A stretch of 64,000 bases of DNA from Streptococcus gallolyticus (GTDB lineage: Bacteria; Bacillota; Bacilli; Lactobacillales; Streptococcaceae), in the NCBI RefSeq assembly GCF_003337175.1, contig NZ_NETH01000001.1, positions 1 through 64,000 of the forward strand, in the 5' to 3' direction. The notes under the pieces were generated by a model. It was given only the letters and a program-made list of their open reading frames with translations. It made no database searches and was not told the DNA's origin. Shown piece after piece: positions 37,292 through 45,672 of this stretch (position 1 is the stretch's first letter; each line of letters opens with the position of its first letter). The position numbers were made by a program, and so were the translations under genes.

Positions 37292-38822
37292 TAGCATCCT
37301 CCTTTTCCACTTTTCCGCCGGCCATCAAAATACCAAGTTCTTGTTTATTGGTTTGAGCAGCGTCTAAGATACCTTGAATTTTACCATCATGAATAACGGC
37401 AATACGGTCGGAAACATCAAGGATTTCATCTAATTCAAAACTAATAACAAGCACCGCTTTTCCTTTATCACGCTCAGCAACAAGACGTTTACGAATGTAT
37501 TCAATCGCACCAACGTCTAGTCCACGTGTTGGTTGGTTAACAATCAACAAATCTGGATTACGATCAATTTCACGAGCGATAACTGCTTTTTGTTGGTTAC
37601 CACCAGAAAGCGCACCGCCTGCTACCAATTCACTAGCAGCGCGGACATCAAATTCTGCCATCAACTCACGGGCGTGTTCGTTTAATTTATTATAGTTCAT
37701 GAAACCGTGTTTACTAAATGGTTCTTTATAGTATGTTTGAAGAGCGATATTTTCAGCAATTGTCATATCTAGAACCATACCATCACGATGACGATCTTCA
37801 GGAACATGACCAACACCTAATTCCGTAATCTTACGAGGACGTCCATTCGTCATGTCCACGCCTTTAATGATGACGTTACCTGATTCGACCTTACGAAGAC
37901 CAGTGATTGCTTCAACAAGTTCACTTTGCCCATTACCATCGATACCAGCAATACCAACAATCTCACCTGCACGGACATCCAGAGAAAGTTCTTTGACCGC
38001 AGGAACACCACGATTTTCCTTAACAACTAAATCCTTAACGGAAAGAACAACGTCTTTTGGATTAGCAGGAATTTTTTCGGTTTTAAACGAGACAGCACGT
38101 CCAACCATCATCTCTGCTAATTCTTCACTTGTCGAATCAGCAACTGGTACTGTTTGAATAGATTTTCCGTGACGAATAACTGTGACCCTATCAGCAACGG
38201 CACGAATTTCATCCAATTTATGTGTGATTAAGATGATTGATTTTCCTTCTTTAACTAGGTTACGCATAATATCAAGTAATTCAGCGATTTCAGAAGGTGT
38301 TAAAACAGCTGTTGGTTCGTCAAAGATAATAATATCGGCACCGCGATAAAGTGTTTTTAAAATTTCAACACGTTGTTGTGCTCCAACAGTAATATCTGAG
38401 ATTTTAGCTGACGGATCAACTGCTAAACCGTATCTTTCAGATAACTCTTTGATTTCTTCAGTTGCTTTTTTTAGATTAAGAATCCCACCTTTTTTGGTTA
38501 CCTCGTTACCTAAAATAATATTTTCAGCCACTGTAAAAGCTTCAACCAACATAAAGTGCTGGTGAACCATTCCGATTCCCATTTTAGCTGATTTTGAAGG
38601 TGAATCTAAGTGAGCAACTTCTCTCTTCACTAAAATTTCACCGCTTGTTGGTTGTAAAAGACCGGCAAGCATATTCATCAAAGTTGATTTTCCAGCACCA
38701 TTTTCCCCAAGAAGGGCATGGATTTCACCTTTTTTGACTTCTAAATTGATATGGTCATTAGCTACAAAATCACCAAATTTTTTAGTAATTTCACGCATTT
38801 CAATGACTTTTTCTTGTGTCAT
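37284..38822 (-). CDS. nupA: Nucleoside ABC transporter, tandem ATP-binding protein
   Basis: A two-domain ATPase of the sugar/nucleoside class. Domain 1 has Walker A LLGENGAGKST and Walker B IIIFDEPTAVL. Domain 2 has the degenerate IAGIDGNGQSELV and signature LSGGNQQK. The start at ATG 38822 (512 residues) after AAAGGA is preferred to an in-frame codon at 38873. An inverted repeat (38860-38912) lies just before it. Confidence 0.93.
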   Translation of the reverse strand: MTQEKVIEMREITKKFGDFVANDHINLEVKKGEIHALLGENGAGKSTLMNMLAGLLQPTSGEILVKREVAHLDSPSKSAKMGIGMVHQHFMLVEAFTVAENIILGNEVTKKGGILNLKKATEEIKELSERYGLAVDPSAKISDITVGAQQRVEILKTLYRGADIIIFDEPTAVLTPSEIAELLDIMRNLVKEGKSIILITHKLDEIRAVADRVTVIRHGKSIQTVPVADSTSEELAEMMVGRAVSFKTEKIPANPKDVVLSVKDLVVKENRGVPAVKELSLDVRAGEIVGIAGIDGNGQSELVEAITGLRKVESGNVIIKGVDMTNGRPRKITELGVGHVPEDRHRDGMVLDMTIAENIALQTYYKEPFSKHGFMNYNKLNEHARELMAEFDVRAASELVAGGALSGGNQQKAVIAREIDRNPDLLIVNQPTRGLDVGAIEYIRKRLVAERDKGKAVLVISFELDEILDVSDRIAVIHDGKIQGILDAAQTNKQELGILMAGGKVEKEDANV

Positions 38823-38859
38823 ATGTGATCCTTTCAGTCTAATAATTAATAATTTTAGG

Positions 38860-38912
38860 TCAGTTAAGCCCACTAAAATCTCTAAAAAGAGTTTTTTAAT
38901 GAACTTAACTGA
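38860..38912 (-). promoter_or_regulatory. Inverted repeat in the nupA leader
   Basis: TCAGTTAAG/CTTAACTGA arms enclose a second small stem CTCT/AGAG. It lies between the bmpA terminator and nupA and could form an mRNA processing or stabilising hairpin. Confidence 0.35.
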
Positions 38913-38940
38913 GGTAAAATTGCTATTTCCCTCAGCCCCG

Positions 38941-38965
38941 AAAAAAGGCGACCTATTTGGCCGCT
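38941..38965 (-). terminator. Partial terminator after bmpA
   Basis: GCGGCC/GGTCGC stem with a five-base loop and a minus-strand T6 tail. Placed inside the operon, it would make the lipoprotein mRNA more abundant than the transporter mRNA. Confidence 0.7.
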
Positions 38966-38985
38966 TCCTTCAAGAATGATGATGT

Positions 38986-40050
38986 TTAATCACTCAAACC
39001 ATCATCAACAGTGATTTCGCCATCAATGATTTTTTGTTTAGCTGTTTCAACCGCTTCTTTAATATTATCAGAAAGGTTATCTGTCACAATATCAATACCA
39101 CCATCTGCAAGACCATATGTTTTTGTTGTATCTCCATCGAACGTTTCCCCTTTAAGTTGTCCGTTAGCAATATCTTGAACAACTTGCCCAACTTCTTTAA
39201 TTGTAGAAGTCAAAACAAAGTTAGAATCAACGTTATCAGATGATGTGTAGTCACCTTCTTCTGATTGGTCACGATCGACACCGATTACCCAAACTTTTTG
39301 GTCGCTATCAGCTGTTAATTTTTCATTGATTTCTTTGGCTTGTGAGAAGACACCTGTACCAGAACCACCTGCGGCATGGTAGATAACATCTGCACCACCT
39401 GCGTACATAGTAGCAGCTATTGTTTTACCTTTAGCAGAGTCTGAGTAGGAACCCACGTATTGAACATCAACTTTGATTGAGCTATCAACTGATGCCACAC
39501 CAGCTTTGAAACCAGCTTCAAAACGTGTGATTGTATCTGATTCAACACCACCTACAAATCCAACGTGTTTTGTTTTTGTTTGCATAGCAGCTGCAATACC
39601 TGCAAGATAAGCACCTTCGTTATCAGCAAACAAGACACTTTCAACGTTATCTTGATCAGAAACAGTATCGTCAATGATAACATAGTTAACATCTTCGTTT
39701 TCTGGGGCAGCTTCTTCAACGGCATCATGAAGATTGTAACCAATAGCAAAAATCAAGTTATAACCGTTTGAAACAGCTGAATCAAGGTTAGTTGCATAGT
39801 CTGACTCGCTATCTGATTGGAAGTAAGTGTAGTCAGTATCTTTTGTTAAATCATTTTCTTTACCCCAAGCTTGCAAACCTTCCCAAGCTGATTGGTTAAA
39901 TGATTTATCATCAACACCACCTGTATCTGTTACAATAGCAGCTTTGACGCTAGAATCAGAGCTAGAGCTAGATGAATTTGAACGGCTACAAGCACCAAGT
40001 GCTAATGTTGCTACTGCAGCAAGTCCAAGACCAACAATTTTCTTGTTCAT
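38986..40050 (-). CDS. bmpA: Nucleoside-binding lipoprotein (BmpA family)
   Basis: Substrate-binding protein of the nucleoside importer. Lipobox TLALGACS (about 15-22), Ser-rich linker, then a periplasmic-binding fold with VTDTGGVDDKSFNQSAWEGL, VGFVGGVESDTITRFEAGF and YHAAGGSGTGVFSQA. ATG 40050 after AGGAGG is chosen over 40086, giving 354 residues. It is the first transporter gene, with deoC upstream. Confidence 0.93.
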   Translation of the reverse strand: MNKKIVGLGLAAVATLALGACSRSNSSSSSSDSSVKAAIVTDTGGVDDKSFNQSAWEGLQAWGKENDLTKDTDYTYFQSDSESDYATNLDSAVSNGYNLIFAIGYNLHDAVEEAAPENEDVNYVIIDDTVSDQDNVESVLFADNEGAYLAGIAAAMQTKTKHVGFVGGVESDTITRFEAGFKAGVASVDSSIKVDVQYVGSYSDSAKGKTIAATMYAGGADVIYHAAGGSGTGVFSQAKEINEKLTADSDQKVWVIGVDRDQSEEGDYTSSDNVDSNFVLTSTIKEVGQVVQDIANGQLKGETFDGDTTKTYGLADGGIDIVTDNLSDNIKEAVETAKQKIIDGEITVDDGLSD

Positions 40051-40238
40051 GAAAATGAACCCTCCTAAAAAACTTATGAGCAACACAGTTGCTAAATCTA
40101 TATCAAGCCAATTGGCTCAATGACACTTTTAAGAAGACTTTTTCAAGCCTTATAGACTGTGGTAATAAGCCACTTGACCGTCATCACGACCGTCCACCTT
40201 TGCTCTTCTATTTCATAACGTAAAAAATATTATTAATG

Positions 40239-40901
40239 TTAGTAACTACTATTAGCAGTATCACCGTTGACAATTGCTACACCTGCAGAAGTTCCAATTC
40301 GTGTTGCCCCTGCTTTAATAAAAGCTTCAGCATCTGCATATGAGCGTGTACCACCTGCGGCTTTCACTCCTATATTTGATCCAACAGTTTTACGCATCAA
40401 TGTCACGTCGGCGATATTTGCACCTGCAGTTGAAAAACCAGTTGAAGTTTTAACGTAATCCGCACCTGCTGCAACCGCTAATTGGCAAGCTTTTACTTTT
40501 TCGTCGTCTGTCAAAAGACAAGTTTCAATGATAACTTTTACTAACTTATCACCGCTTGCTTCTACAACAGCGCGAATATCAGCTTCAACAGCGTCATATT
40601 GTCCTGATTTTAATTGACCGATATTGATAACCATATCGATCTCATCTGCACCGTTAGCAACAGCATCTTTCGTCTCAAAAGCTTTCACACTGCTAGTGTT
40701 TGCCCCAAGAGGAAAACCAATAACCGTACAAACATTGACTTCAGTACCTTTTAAAGCCTTAGTGGCATATGATACCCAAGTTGGATTAACACAAACACTA
40801 GCAAACTGATGTTCTACTGCTTCTGCAATCAGCTTATCAATTTGAGTTTGAGTGCTTTCAGGTTTTAATAAAGTATGATCGATATACCTATTAATAGCCA
40901 T
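40239..40901 (-). CDS. deoC: Deoxyribose-phosphate aldolase
   Basis: Splits deoxyribose-5-phosphate to glyceraldehyde-3-phosphate and acetaldehyde, ending deoxynucleoside catabolism. The Schiff-base Lys lies in [10 protein letters not shown] (about 148-157) and the proton-relay Lys in IGVKAAGG. Length 220 is standard. In several streptococci pdp and cdd accompany deoC and bmpA; neither is present here. Confidence 0.95.
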   Translation of the reverse strand: MAINRYIDHTLLKPESTQTQIDKLIAEAVEHQFASVCVNPTWVSYATKALKGTEVNVCTVIGFPLGANTSSVKAFETKDAVANGADEIDMVINIGQLKSGQYDAVEADIRAVVEASGDKLVKVIIETCLLTDDEKVKACQLAVAAGADYVKTSTGFSTAGANIADVTLMRKTVGSNIGVKAAGGTRSYADAEAFIKAGATRIGTSAGVAIVNGDTANSSY

Positions 40902-40954
40902 TTTTACTTCCTTCCGAAAATTCTTCTCAATTGATTAATAATTACACTCTCTCT

Positions 40955-40982
40955 ATTCTACCATTTTTTTTAAAATATGTAA
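40955..40982 (-). promoter_or_regulatory. deoC promoter
   Basis: Minus strand TTACAT (40977-40982), 16-base spacer, TAGAAT (40955-40960) preceded by TGG. Confidence 0.5.
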
Positions 40983-41065
40983 GTACTTTTTGCTGATTTT
41001 TTAATAATTAGTTAAAATGGCAAAAACCGAAAAATCATTAAAACGATTTTATAATTCATCACCCT

Positions 41066-41249
41066 CAAAAAAAGCCTTGTTACAGCAAGGTTTTCGATTC
41101 AAATACGACATTTGTGTCATATGTTATATTCGTTATTTCTGAACTTTTTGAGACAAAATAGCTCCTAAGGGAAGGAATTTACAATATTTAAAAATAATAT
41201 TTTTAAATATTGTAAGCGATTTATATCGTGGTTTTTTATGACTTTTTAA
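41066..41249 (-). ncRNA. Candidate orphan RNA with a 37-base palindrome and terminator
   Basis: A 494-base gap between deoC and the methyltransferase gene holds what looks like a full transcription unit without an ORF. It has an extended -10 TGG-TATAAT at 41256-41261, a predicted start near 41249, a long perfect hairpin, and a terminator (CCTTG/CAAGG plus T7, 41067-41090). A ribosome site AGGAG with TTG would give only seven codons. I recognise no RNA family. Confidence 0.4.
41179..41215. repeat. Perfect 17-base inverted repeat, three-base loop
   Basis: TTACAATATTTAAAAAT, AAT, then its exact reverse complement. The right arm runs into TGTAAGCGATTTAT, a weak cre-like sequence. Confidence 0.9.
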
Positions 41250-41279
41250 AGCATAATTATACCACTAAAACTGACTTTT

Positions 41280-41302
41280 ATGTCATATTTATTTTATGAC
41301 AT
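41280..41302. promoter_or_regulatory. Operator-like palindrome ATGTCATA-N7-TATGACAT
   Basis: Exact eight-base arms, 19 bases upstream of the orphan -10. A degenerate copy (TACGACA/TGTCATA) lies at about 41104-41120. The regulator is unknown. Confidence 0.5.
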
Positions 41303-41395
41303 CTGTCACAATTATTGATATTATGGGAATCTATAAAAAATCCTTACTAAACAAGATTTATCATCTCATTTAATAAAGATTTTTTATTCAATTAT

Positions 41396-41986
41396 TCAGT
41401 TTTTTGTGCTTCGTAAAATATAATACCCTTTATCACGCTTTAGGATATCAGCATTGCCAAAAATTGCTTCCATTTTAGCTTTAGCACTCGGCGCTCCTTG
41501 TTTCTTTTGGATAACAATTGTTAAGCTACCACCATCATTAAGATAATTGATACTATCAGCGATAATTGTATGAACAACTTGTTTTCCTGCACGAATCGGA
41601 GGATTGCTAATAATGTAATCAAAAGTGCCAGTTACCTTTTCATAGATATTAGATTGGAAGATATTTGCTGTAACACCGTTTTTTTCAGCGTTTTTCTGCG
41701 CCAAATCAATAGCTCGGTTGTTAATATCAACCATTGTTGCTTGAACACCTTGAACTTTTGCTAAAGAAATACCTAGTGGACCATAACCACAACCTAAATC
41801 CAAAAGCGTTTTACCTTTTTCAAAATCCACCGTATTCAAAAGTACTTGGCTACCGTAATCAATCATTTTTTTAGAGAAAACACCTGAATCGGTTAAAAAT
41901 GTGAAGAGTTGCCCCAAAAGAGTAACCTTCAACTCATGAATATCATGAGCGCTATCAGGATTTTCTGCATAATACATCTTTGTCAT
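41396..41986 (-). CDS. Class I SAM methyltransferase (RsmC-like)
   Basis: A small methyltransferase of the RsmC/RlmG type that acts on exocyclic amines of rRNA guanines; the exact target in streptococci is not established. SAM-binding motif I is LLDLGCGYGPLG (about 61-72), motif II MVDIN, and the catalytic motif IV is SNPPIRAG (about 126-133). The 196-residue length matches the single-domain streptococcal version. It is divergent from coaA. Confidence 0.88.
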   Translation of the reverse strand: MTKMYYAENPDSAHDIHELKVTLLGQLFTFLTDSGVFSKKMIDYGSQVLLNTVDFEKGKTLLDLGCGYGPLGISLAKVQGVQATMVDINNRAIDLAQKNAEKNGVTANIFQSNIYEKVTGTFDYIISNPPIRAGKQVVHTIIADSINYLNDGGSLTIVIQKKQGAPSAKAKMEAIFGNADILKRDKGYYILRSTKN

Positions 41987-42099
41987 TTTCTACCATTTCC
42001 TCCTAGAATGCTTTTCCATTTTAACATAAATTGTAATGGTTTTCAATTAAGGATTAAAGTGCTATAATAGAGCACATAACCCTCTGTAAGGAGCTTCGT

Positions 42100-43020
42100 A
42101 TGACGAACGAATTTATTAATTTTGATCATATTTCTCGAAAAACTTGGCAAGAATTGCATCGCAAAACACAGCCGCTTCTGACTGCTGAAGAATTGGAATC
42201 CATTAAAAGTTTAAATGACAATATCAACATTCAAGATGTGGTTGAAGTTTATCTTCCTTTGATTAGCTTAATTCAGATTTACAAAAATGCTCAAGAAAAT
42301 CTTTCATTTTCAAAAAGTATTTTTCTGAAAAAAGAAGTGAGTAAACGCCCATTTATCATTGGTATTTCGGGATCGGTTGCTGTCGGAAAATCAACGACTA
42401 GCCGTCTTTTGCAACTTCTCCTATCACGGACTTTCAAAGATAGCAAAGTTGAAATGGTAACGACTGACGGTTTCATTTATCCAAATGATATTTTAATTGA
42501 GCGAAATATACTTGACCGCAAAGGATTTCCCGAAAGTTATAACATGGAACTTCTGCTAAATTTCCTCGATACCGTTAAAAATGGCATGGTCGCTGAGATT
42601 CCTGTTTATTCGCATGAAATTTATGACATCATTCCTGAGCAAAAACAAACGATTGATACCCCTGATTTTCTGATTGTCGAAGGAATCAACGTTTTTCAAA
42701 ACCAGAAGAATAAACGATTGTACATGACAGGGTATTTTGATTTTTCAATTTACATTGACGCAGAAAACGATAATATCGAAAAATGGTATTTGGAACGTTT
42801 TGAAAGCTTATTAGAATTGGCAAAAGCAGACAAAAACAACTATTATCACCGTTTTGTCGATATGTCGCAAAGCGAAGCCTTAGCTTTAGCTAAGAACACT
42901 TGGAAAACAATCAATTTAGTCAATCTTGAAAAATACATTGAACCAACGCGAAACCGTGCTGAATTGATTTTACACAAGGCTGCAGACCATAAAATTGATA
43001 GTATTTATTTGAAAAAATAA
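42100..43020 (+). CDS. coaA: Pantothenate kinase, type I
   Basis: First and regulated step of CoA synthesis. Walker [18 protein letters not shown] (about 87-103), then the base [19 protein letters not shown], and [10 protein letters not shown]. Length 306 fits type I CoaA. TATAAT with TGC upstream at about 42061-42066 and TAAGGAG before ATG support independent transcription. Confidence 0.95.
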   Translation: MTNEFINFDHISRKTWQELHRKTQPLLTAEELESIKSLNDNINIQDVVEVYLPLISLIQIYKNAQENLSFSKSIFLKKEVSKRPFIIGISGSVAVGKSTTSRLLQLLLSRTFKDSKVEMVTTDGFIYPNDILIERNILDRKGFPESYNMELLLNFLDTVKNGMVAEIPVYSHEIYDIIPEQKQTIDTPDFLIVEGINVFQNQKNKRLYMTGYFDFSIYIDAENDNIEKWYLERFESLLELAKADKNNYYHRFVDMSQSEALALAKNTWKTINLVNLEKYIEPTRNRAELILHKAADHKIDSIYLKK

Positions 43021-43048
43021 GTAATTTTTCTGAAAGAGTGATTAAGAC

Positions 43049-43077
43049 TTGCCAAAAGTCAATAATTTCTATATAAT
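43049..43077 (+). promoter_or_regulatory. Promoter of rpsT
   Basis: TTGCCA (43049-43054), 17-base spacer, TATAAT (43072-43077). Confidence 0.75.
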
Positions 43078-43109
43078 AATGTAGTTAGATTAATTTGGAG
43101 GTGAAAACA

Positions 43110-43346
43110 TTGGCAAATATTAAATCAGCTATCAAACGCGCTGAACTTAACGTTAAACAAAACGAAAAGAACTCAGCACAAAAATCAGCTATGCGTTCTG
43201 CTATCAAAGCATTCGAAGCTAACCCATCTGAAGAGCTTTTCCGCGCTGCTTCTTCTAGCATCGATAAAGCTGAATCAAAAGGGTTGATTCACAAAAACAA
43301 AGCTAGCCGCGATAAAGCACGTCTTGCTGCTAAATTGGCTAACTAA
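43110..43346 (+). CDS. rpsT: 30S ribosomal protein S20
   Basis: Binds 16S rRNA early in 30S assembly. The mature protein should start (M)[13 protein letters not shown] from TTG at 43110, seven bases after GGAGGTG. An ATG at 43095 overlaps that ribosome site and is rejected. A UUG start is also used by E. coli rpsT, where it is tied to autoregulation. Length 78; small, basic, helical, with very biased codons. Confidence 0.95.
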   Translation: MANIKSAIKRAELNVKQNEKNSAQKSAMRSAIKAFEANPSEELFRAASSSIDKAESKGLIHKNKASRDKARLAAKLAN

Positions 43347-43356
43347 TATCCAATGA

Positions 43357-43380
43357 AAACTCCAAATGGAGTTTTTTTCT
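43357..43380 (+). terminator. Terminator of rpsT
   Basis: AAACTCC/GGAGTTT stem with a four-base loop and T7. Confidence 0.9.
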
Positions 43381-43442
43381 TTTACAAAAATAGTTTTTCT
43401 AGCAATTAAAGTTTACAATTGCCAAAGAAAAACGAATATAAG

Positions 43443-43473
43443 CAAAAAGGAAGCTGAGAATTTATCAGCTCCC
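43443..43473 (-). terminator. Terminator of ciaH
   Basis: AGCTGA/TCAGCT stem (43452-43470) with minus-strand T5. Confidence 0.7.
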
Positions 43474-43482
43474 TTTATTTTA

Positions 43483-44817
43483 TTAATGACGATTAAAACG
43501 AACTTCAAAAATAGTTCCTTTTGGTTGGTTATCTTTGACTTGAATATCGCCTTTTAAAACGTCAACAATTTGCTTAGCAAGTGACAATCCTAGACCAAAC
43601 CCACCTTTTTGACGTGTCCGTGCTTTATCCACACGATAAAAACGGTCAAAAATCTTAACTCTATCAGCGTCGCTAATCCCTGGACCGTTATCAGCAACTG
43701 TCAGAATTGTTTGTTTGTCTGTTGTTTTAACGGTAAATTCAATGACACCATCATCGTCGGTGTATTTTATGGCATTATCAAATAAGATAGTCATCAGTTG
43801 TTTTAACAATGTACGATCTGATTTAATTGGTTGCTCTGCTAAATTATGTCCGACAAATGTCTTGCCATTTTCTTCAGCAATCATATCGTAATTTTCAAAG
43901 ATTTCATTGAAAGTCGTTGGGTGAATATCCTCCAACTCAACTTTCAAACCATCGTCACGACGTGCCAAATTCAGCAGATTTGTGGTCAAAATGCGCATAT
44001 TTCGAACTTCGTCTAGACTGGCGGCAATACTTTCACTATTATCCAAAATTGTAGCATCAGGTCGCCTAAAGAGACTTTCTAAACGATTCTGCAAAACAGC
44101 AAGCGGTGTACGCAACTCATGACTAGCGTTTTCAACAAAGGATTTCTGTTTTTCATAGCTTTCCATAATTGGTTTTCGTGTCCAATTGGCAAGATAAATA
44201 CTAGCCACAACCGAAATAATCCAAAAAATAACCATAACTGTAATTGTTATTGTCACGTATCGCTCATTAGCTTCATCTAGCTGGCGAACACTAACTAGGA
44301 AAGTCGCATATTTTATACTAGGGTAGTCACTACTACTAACTTTTACGGTTAAAACGTGGTATTTCTCACTTTGACCAAAAATGGTTGTAATCTTTTGCTC
44401 TTTGATTTCACCTAAACTATCTTCATCAAGTATCGTTGACGTTGATAAGGTGCCAAACTGAATAAGAGCGTCCAACTCATTCAGTATCGTACCATCTTCA
44501 TCGTATAGAAGGACACTAACATTACTTAAGCCACCTCCGCTGGTACTAGGCTTCTCCTTATCAGCACTACTACTGGTTTTACTTGTGGAGCTGTCTGATT
44601 GCAATGAATCACTGCGCTCCATGGTCCGCACGACATAATTATTAGCATTATCCGCTGCATTTTGCAAACTTGTATCGGTAGAAGAATACAGGCCATAACG
44701 CATAATCTGCAAAATAATAATTGTCATGATAACAAAAATTCCCGTAAAGACAGCAAAGAAATGGAAGAAATGTGAAAATGTCCCTGACGATAATTTTTTC
44801 TGTAATTTATTCAGCAT
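43483..44817 (-). CDS. ciaH: Sensor histidine kinase CiaH
   Basis: Membrane kinase of the CiaRH system (stress, competence control, beta-lactam tolerance). Two membrane helices (about 20-40 and 188-210) flank an extracellular domain with a Ser-rich insertion. The phosphoacceptor His233 is in [14 protein letters not shown]-box [13 protein letters not shown]1 VADNGPGIS and G2 [13 protein letters not shown] follow. Length 444. Its ATG overlaps the original end of ciaR, so the frameshift there may also affect coupling. Confidence 0.92.
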   Translation of the reverse strand: MLNKLQKKLSSGTFSHFFHFFAVFTGIFVIMTIIILQIMRYGLYSSTDTSLQNAADNANNYVVRTMERSDSLQSDSSTSKTSSSADKEKPSTSGGGLSNVSVLLYDEDGTILNELDALIQFGTLSTSTILDEDSLGEIKEQKITTIFGQSEKYHVLTVKVSSSDYPSIKYATFLVSVRQLDEANERYVTITITVMVIFWIISVVASIYLANWTRKPIMESYEKQKSFVENASHELRTPLAVLQNRLESLFRRPDATILDNSESIAASLDEVRNMRILTTNLLNLARRDDGLKVELEDIHPTTFNEIFENYDMIAEENGKTFVGHNLAEQPIKSDRTLLKQLMTILFDNAIKYTDDDGVIEFTVKTTDKQTILTVADNGPGISDADRVKIFDRFYRVDKARTRQKGGFGLGLSLAKQIVDVLKGDIQVKDNQPKGTIFEVRFNRH

Positions 44818-45480
44818 TTTTCAGAATATAACCTACACTCCGTAGGGTTTGAAGATTTTTGGCAAAAGTAGTGCCTTTAAGTTTTTTTCGAATTTTTGAA
44901 ACGTAAACTTCAACAACCGAAATCGTTGTATCACTATCAAAGCCCCAAATCGGTCAAAAATTTGTGATTTTGGTAAAATAACATTTTGATTTTGCAAGAA
45001 ATAAACCAATAAATCAAATTCCTTACCTAGTAACTCCACTTCTTTACCGTTAGCTGTTGTTATGTTGGTGGAAGTATCAACAGTCAACTCTTCATAAGAT
45101 AAGGTATTATCATTATATTTACCAGAACGCTTTAGGAGTGCTTGGATACGCATTTTTAACTCTTCAAGATAAAAAGGTTTTGTCAGGTAATCATCTGCTC
45201 CCAACTCGAAACCATGTCCCTTATCATCAAGGCTTTCTTTGGCAGTCATAATAAGTACTGGTGTTGACACACCTTTTTCTCGTAACTCTTTAAGCACTTG
45301 GAAACCATCTTTTTCAGGTAACATCAAGTCAAGCAAAATAAGGTCATATACGCCACTTTCAGCTTCGTACAAACCTTCTTCACCGTCAAATACCTGCATA
45401 ACATCTGCAAAATCATCTAAAAAATCAAAAATGGAATTAGATAGACTCAAATCATCTTCTACTAATAATATCTTAATCAT
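44807..45480 (-). pseudogene. ciaR: Response regulator CiaR, frameshifted in the DNA-binding domain
   Basis: The receiver domain is intact ([10 protein letters not shown], phosphorylated Asp51 in [27 protein letters not shown]). The OmpR-type winged helix then breaks: the frame reads [11 protein letters not shown] and stops at 44833 after 215 residues. Inserting one base after GACCG (about 44951) restores [20 protein letters not shown] and the terminal [15 protein letters not shown], stopping at 44807. This gives 224 residues, the normal CiaR length. As written, the recognition helix and wing are lost. Confidence 0.88.
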
Positions 45481-45637
45481 ATGTGTACTCCTTACTTTAT
45501 ACTATTATATCATGACTTACTACTTTGGTCTAAGTTTTTATAGTAAATTTCTTTAAATTGTAGTAATACCTAGTAAAAGGATAGCTGACTGAGCTTAAGA
45601 TTATCTAAAATAGTAACGGTTACAATTACTAGTATTG

Positions 45638-45670
45638 AAAAAACGTCTGAAAAAATCTCAGACGTTTTAT
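45638..45670 (-). terminator. Terminator of pepN (bidirectional)
   Basis: AAAACGTCTGA/TCAGACGTTTT stem with a seven-base loop; T-rich on both strands. Confidence 0.85.
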
Positions 45671-45672
45671 TT

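Noticed and set aside
41128-41136. Second cin-box (AACGAATA on the minus strand)
   Set aside because: The first base departs from TNCGAATA, there is no T-run before it and no competence gene behind it.
41211-41224. cre site TGTAAGCGATTTAT
   Set aside because: Matches only part of the consensus and is part of the palindrome arm.
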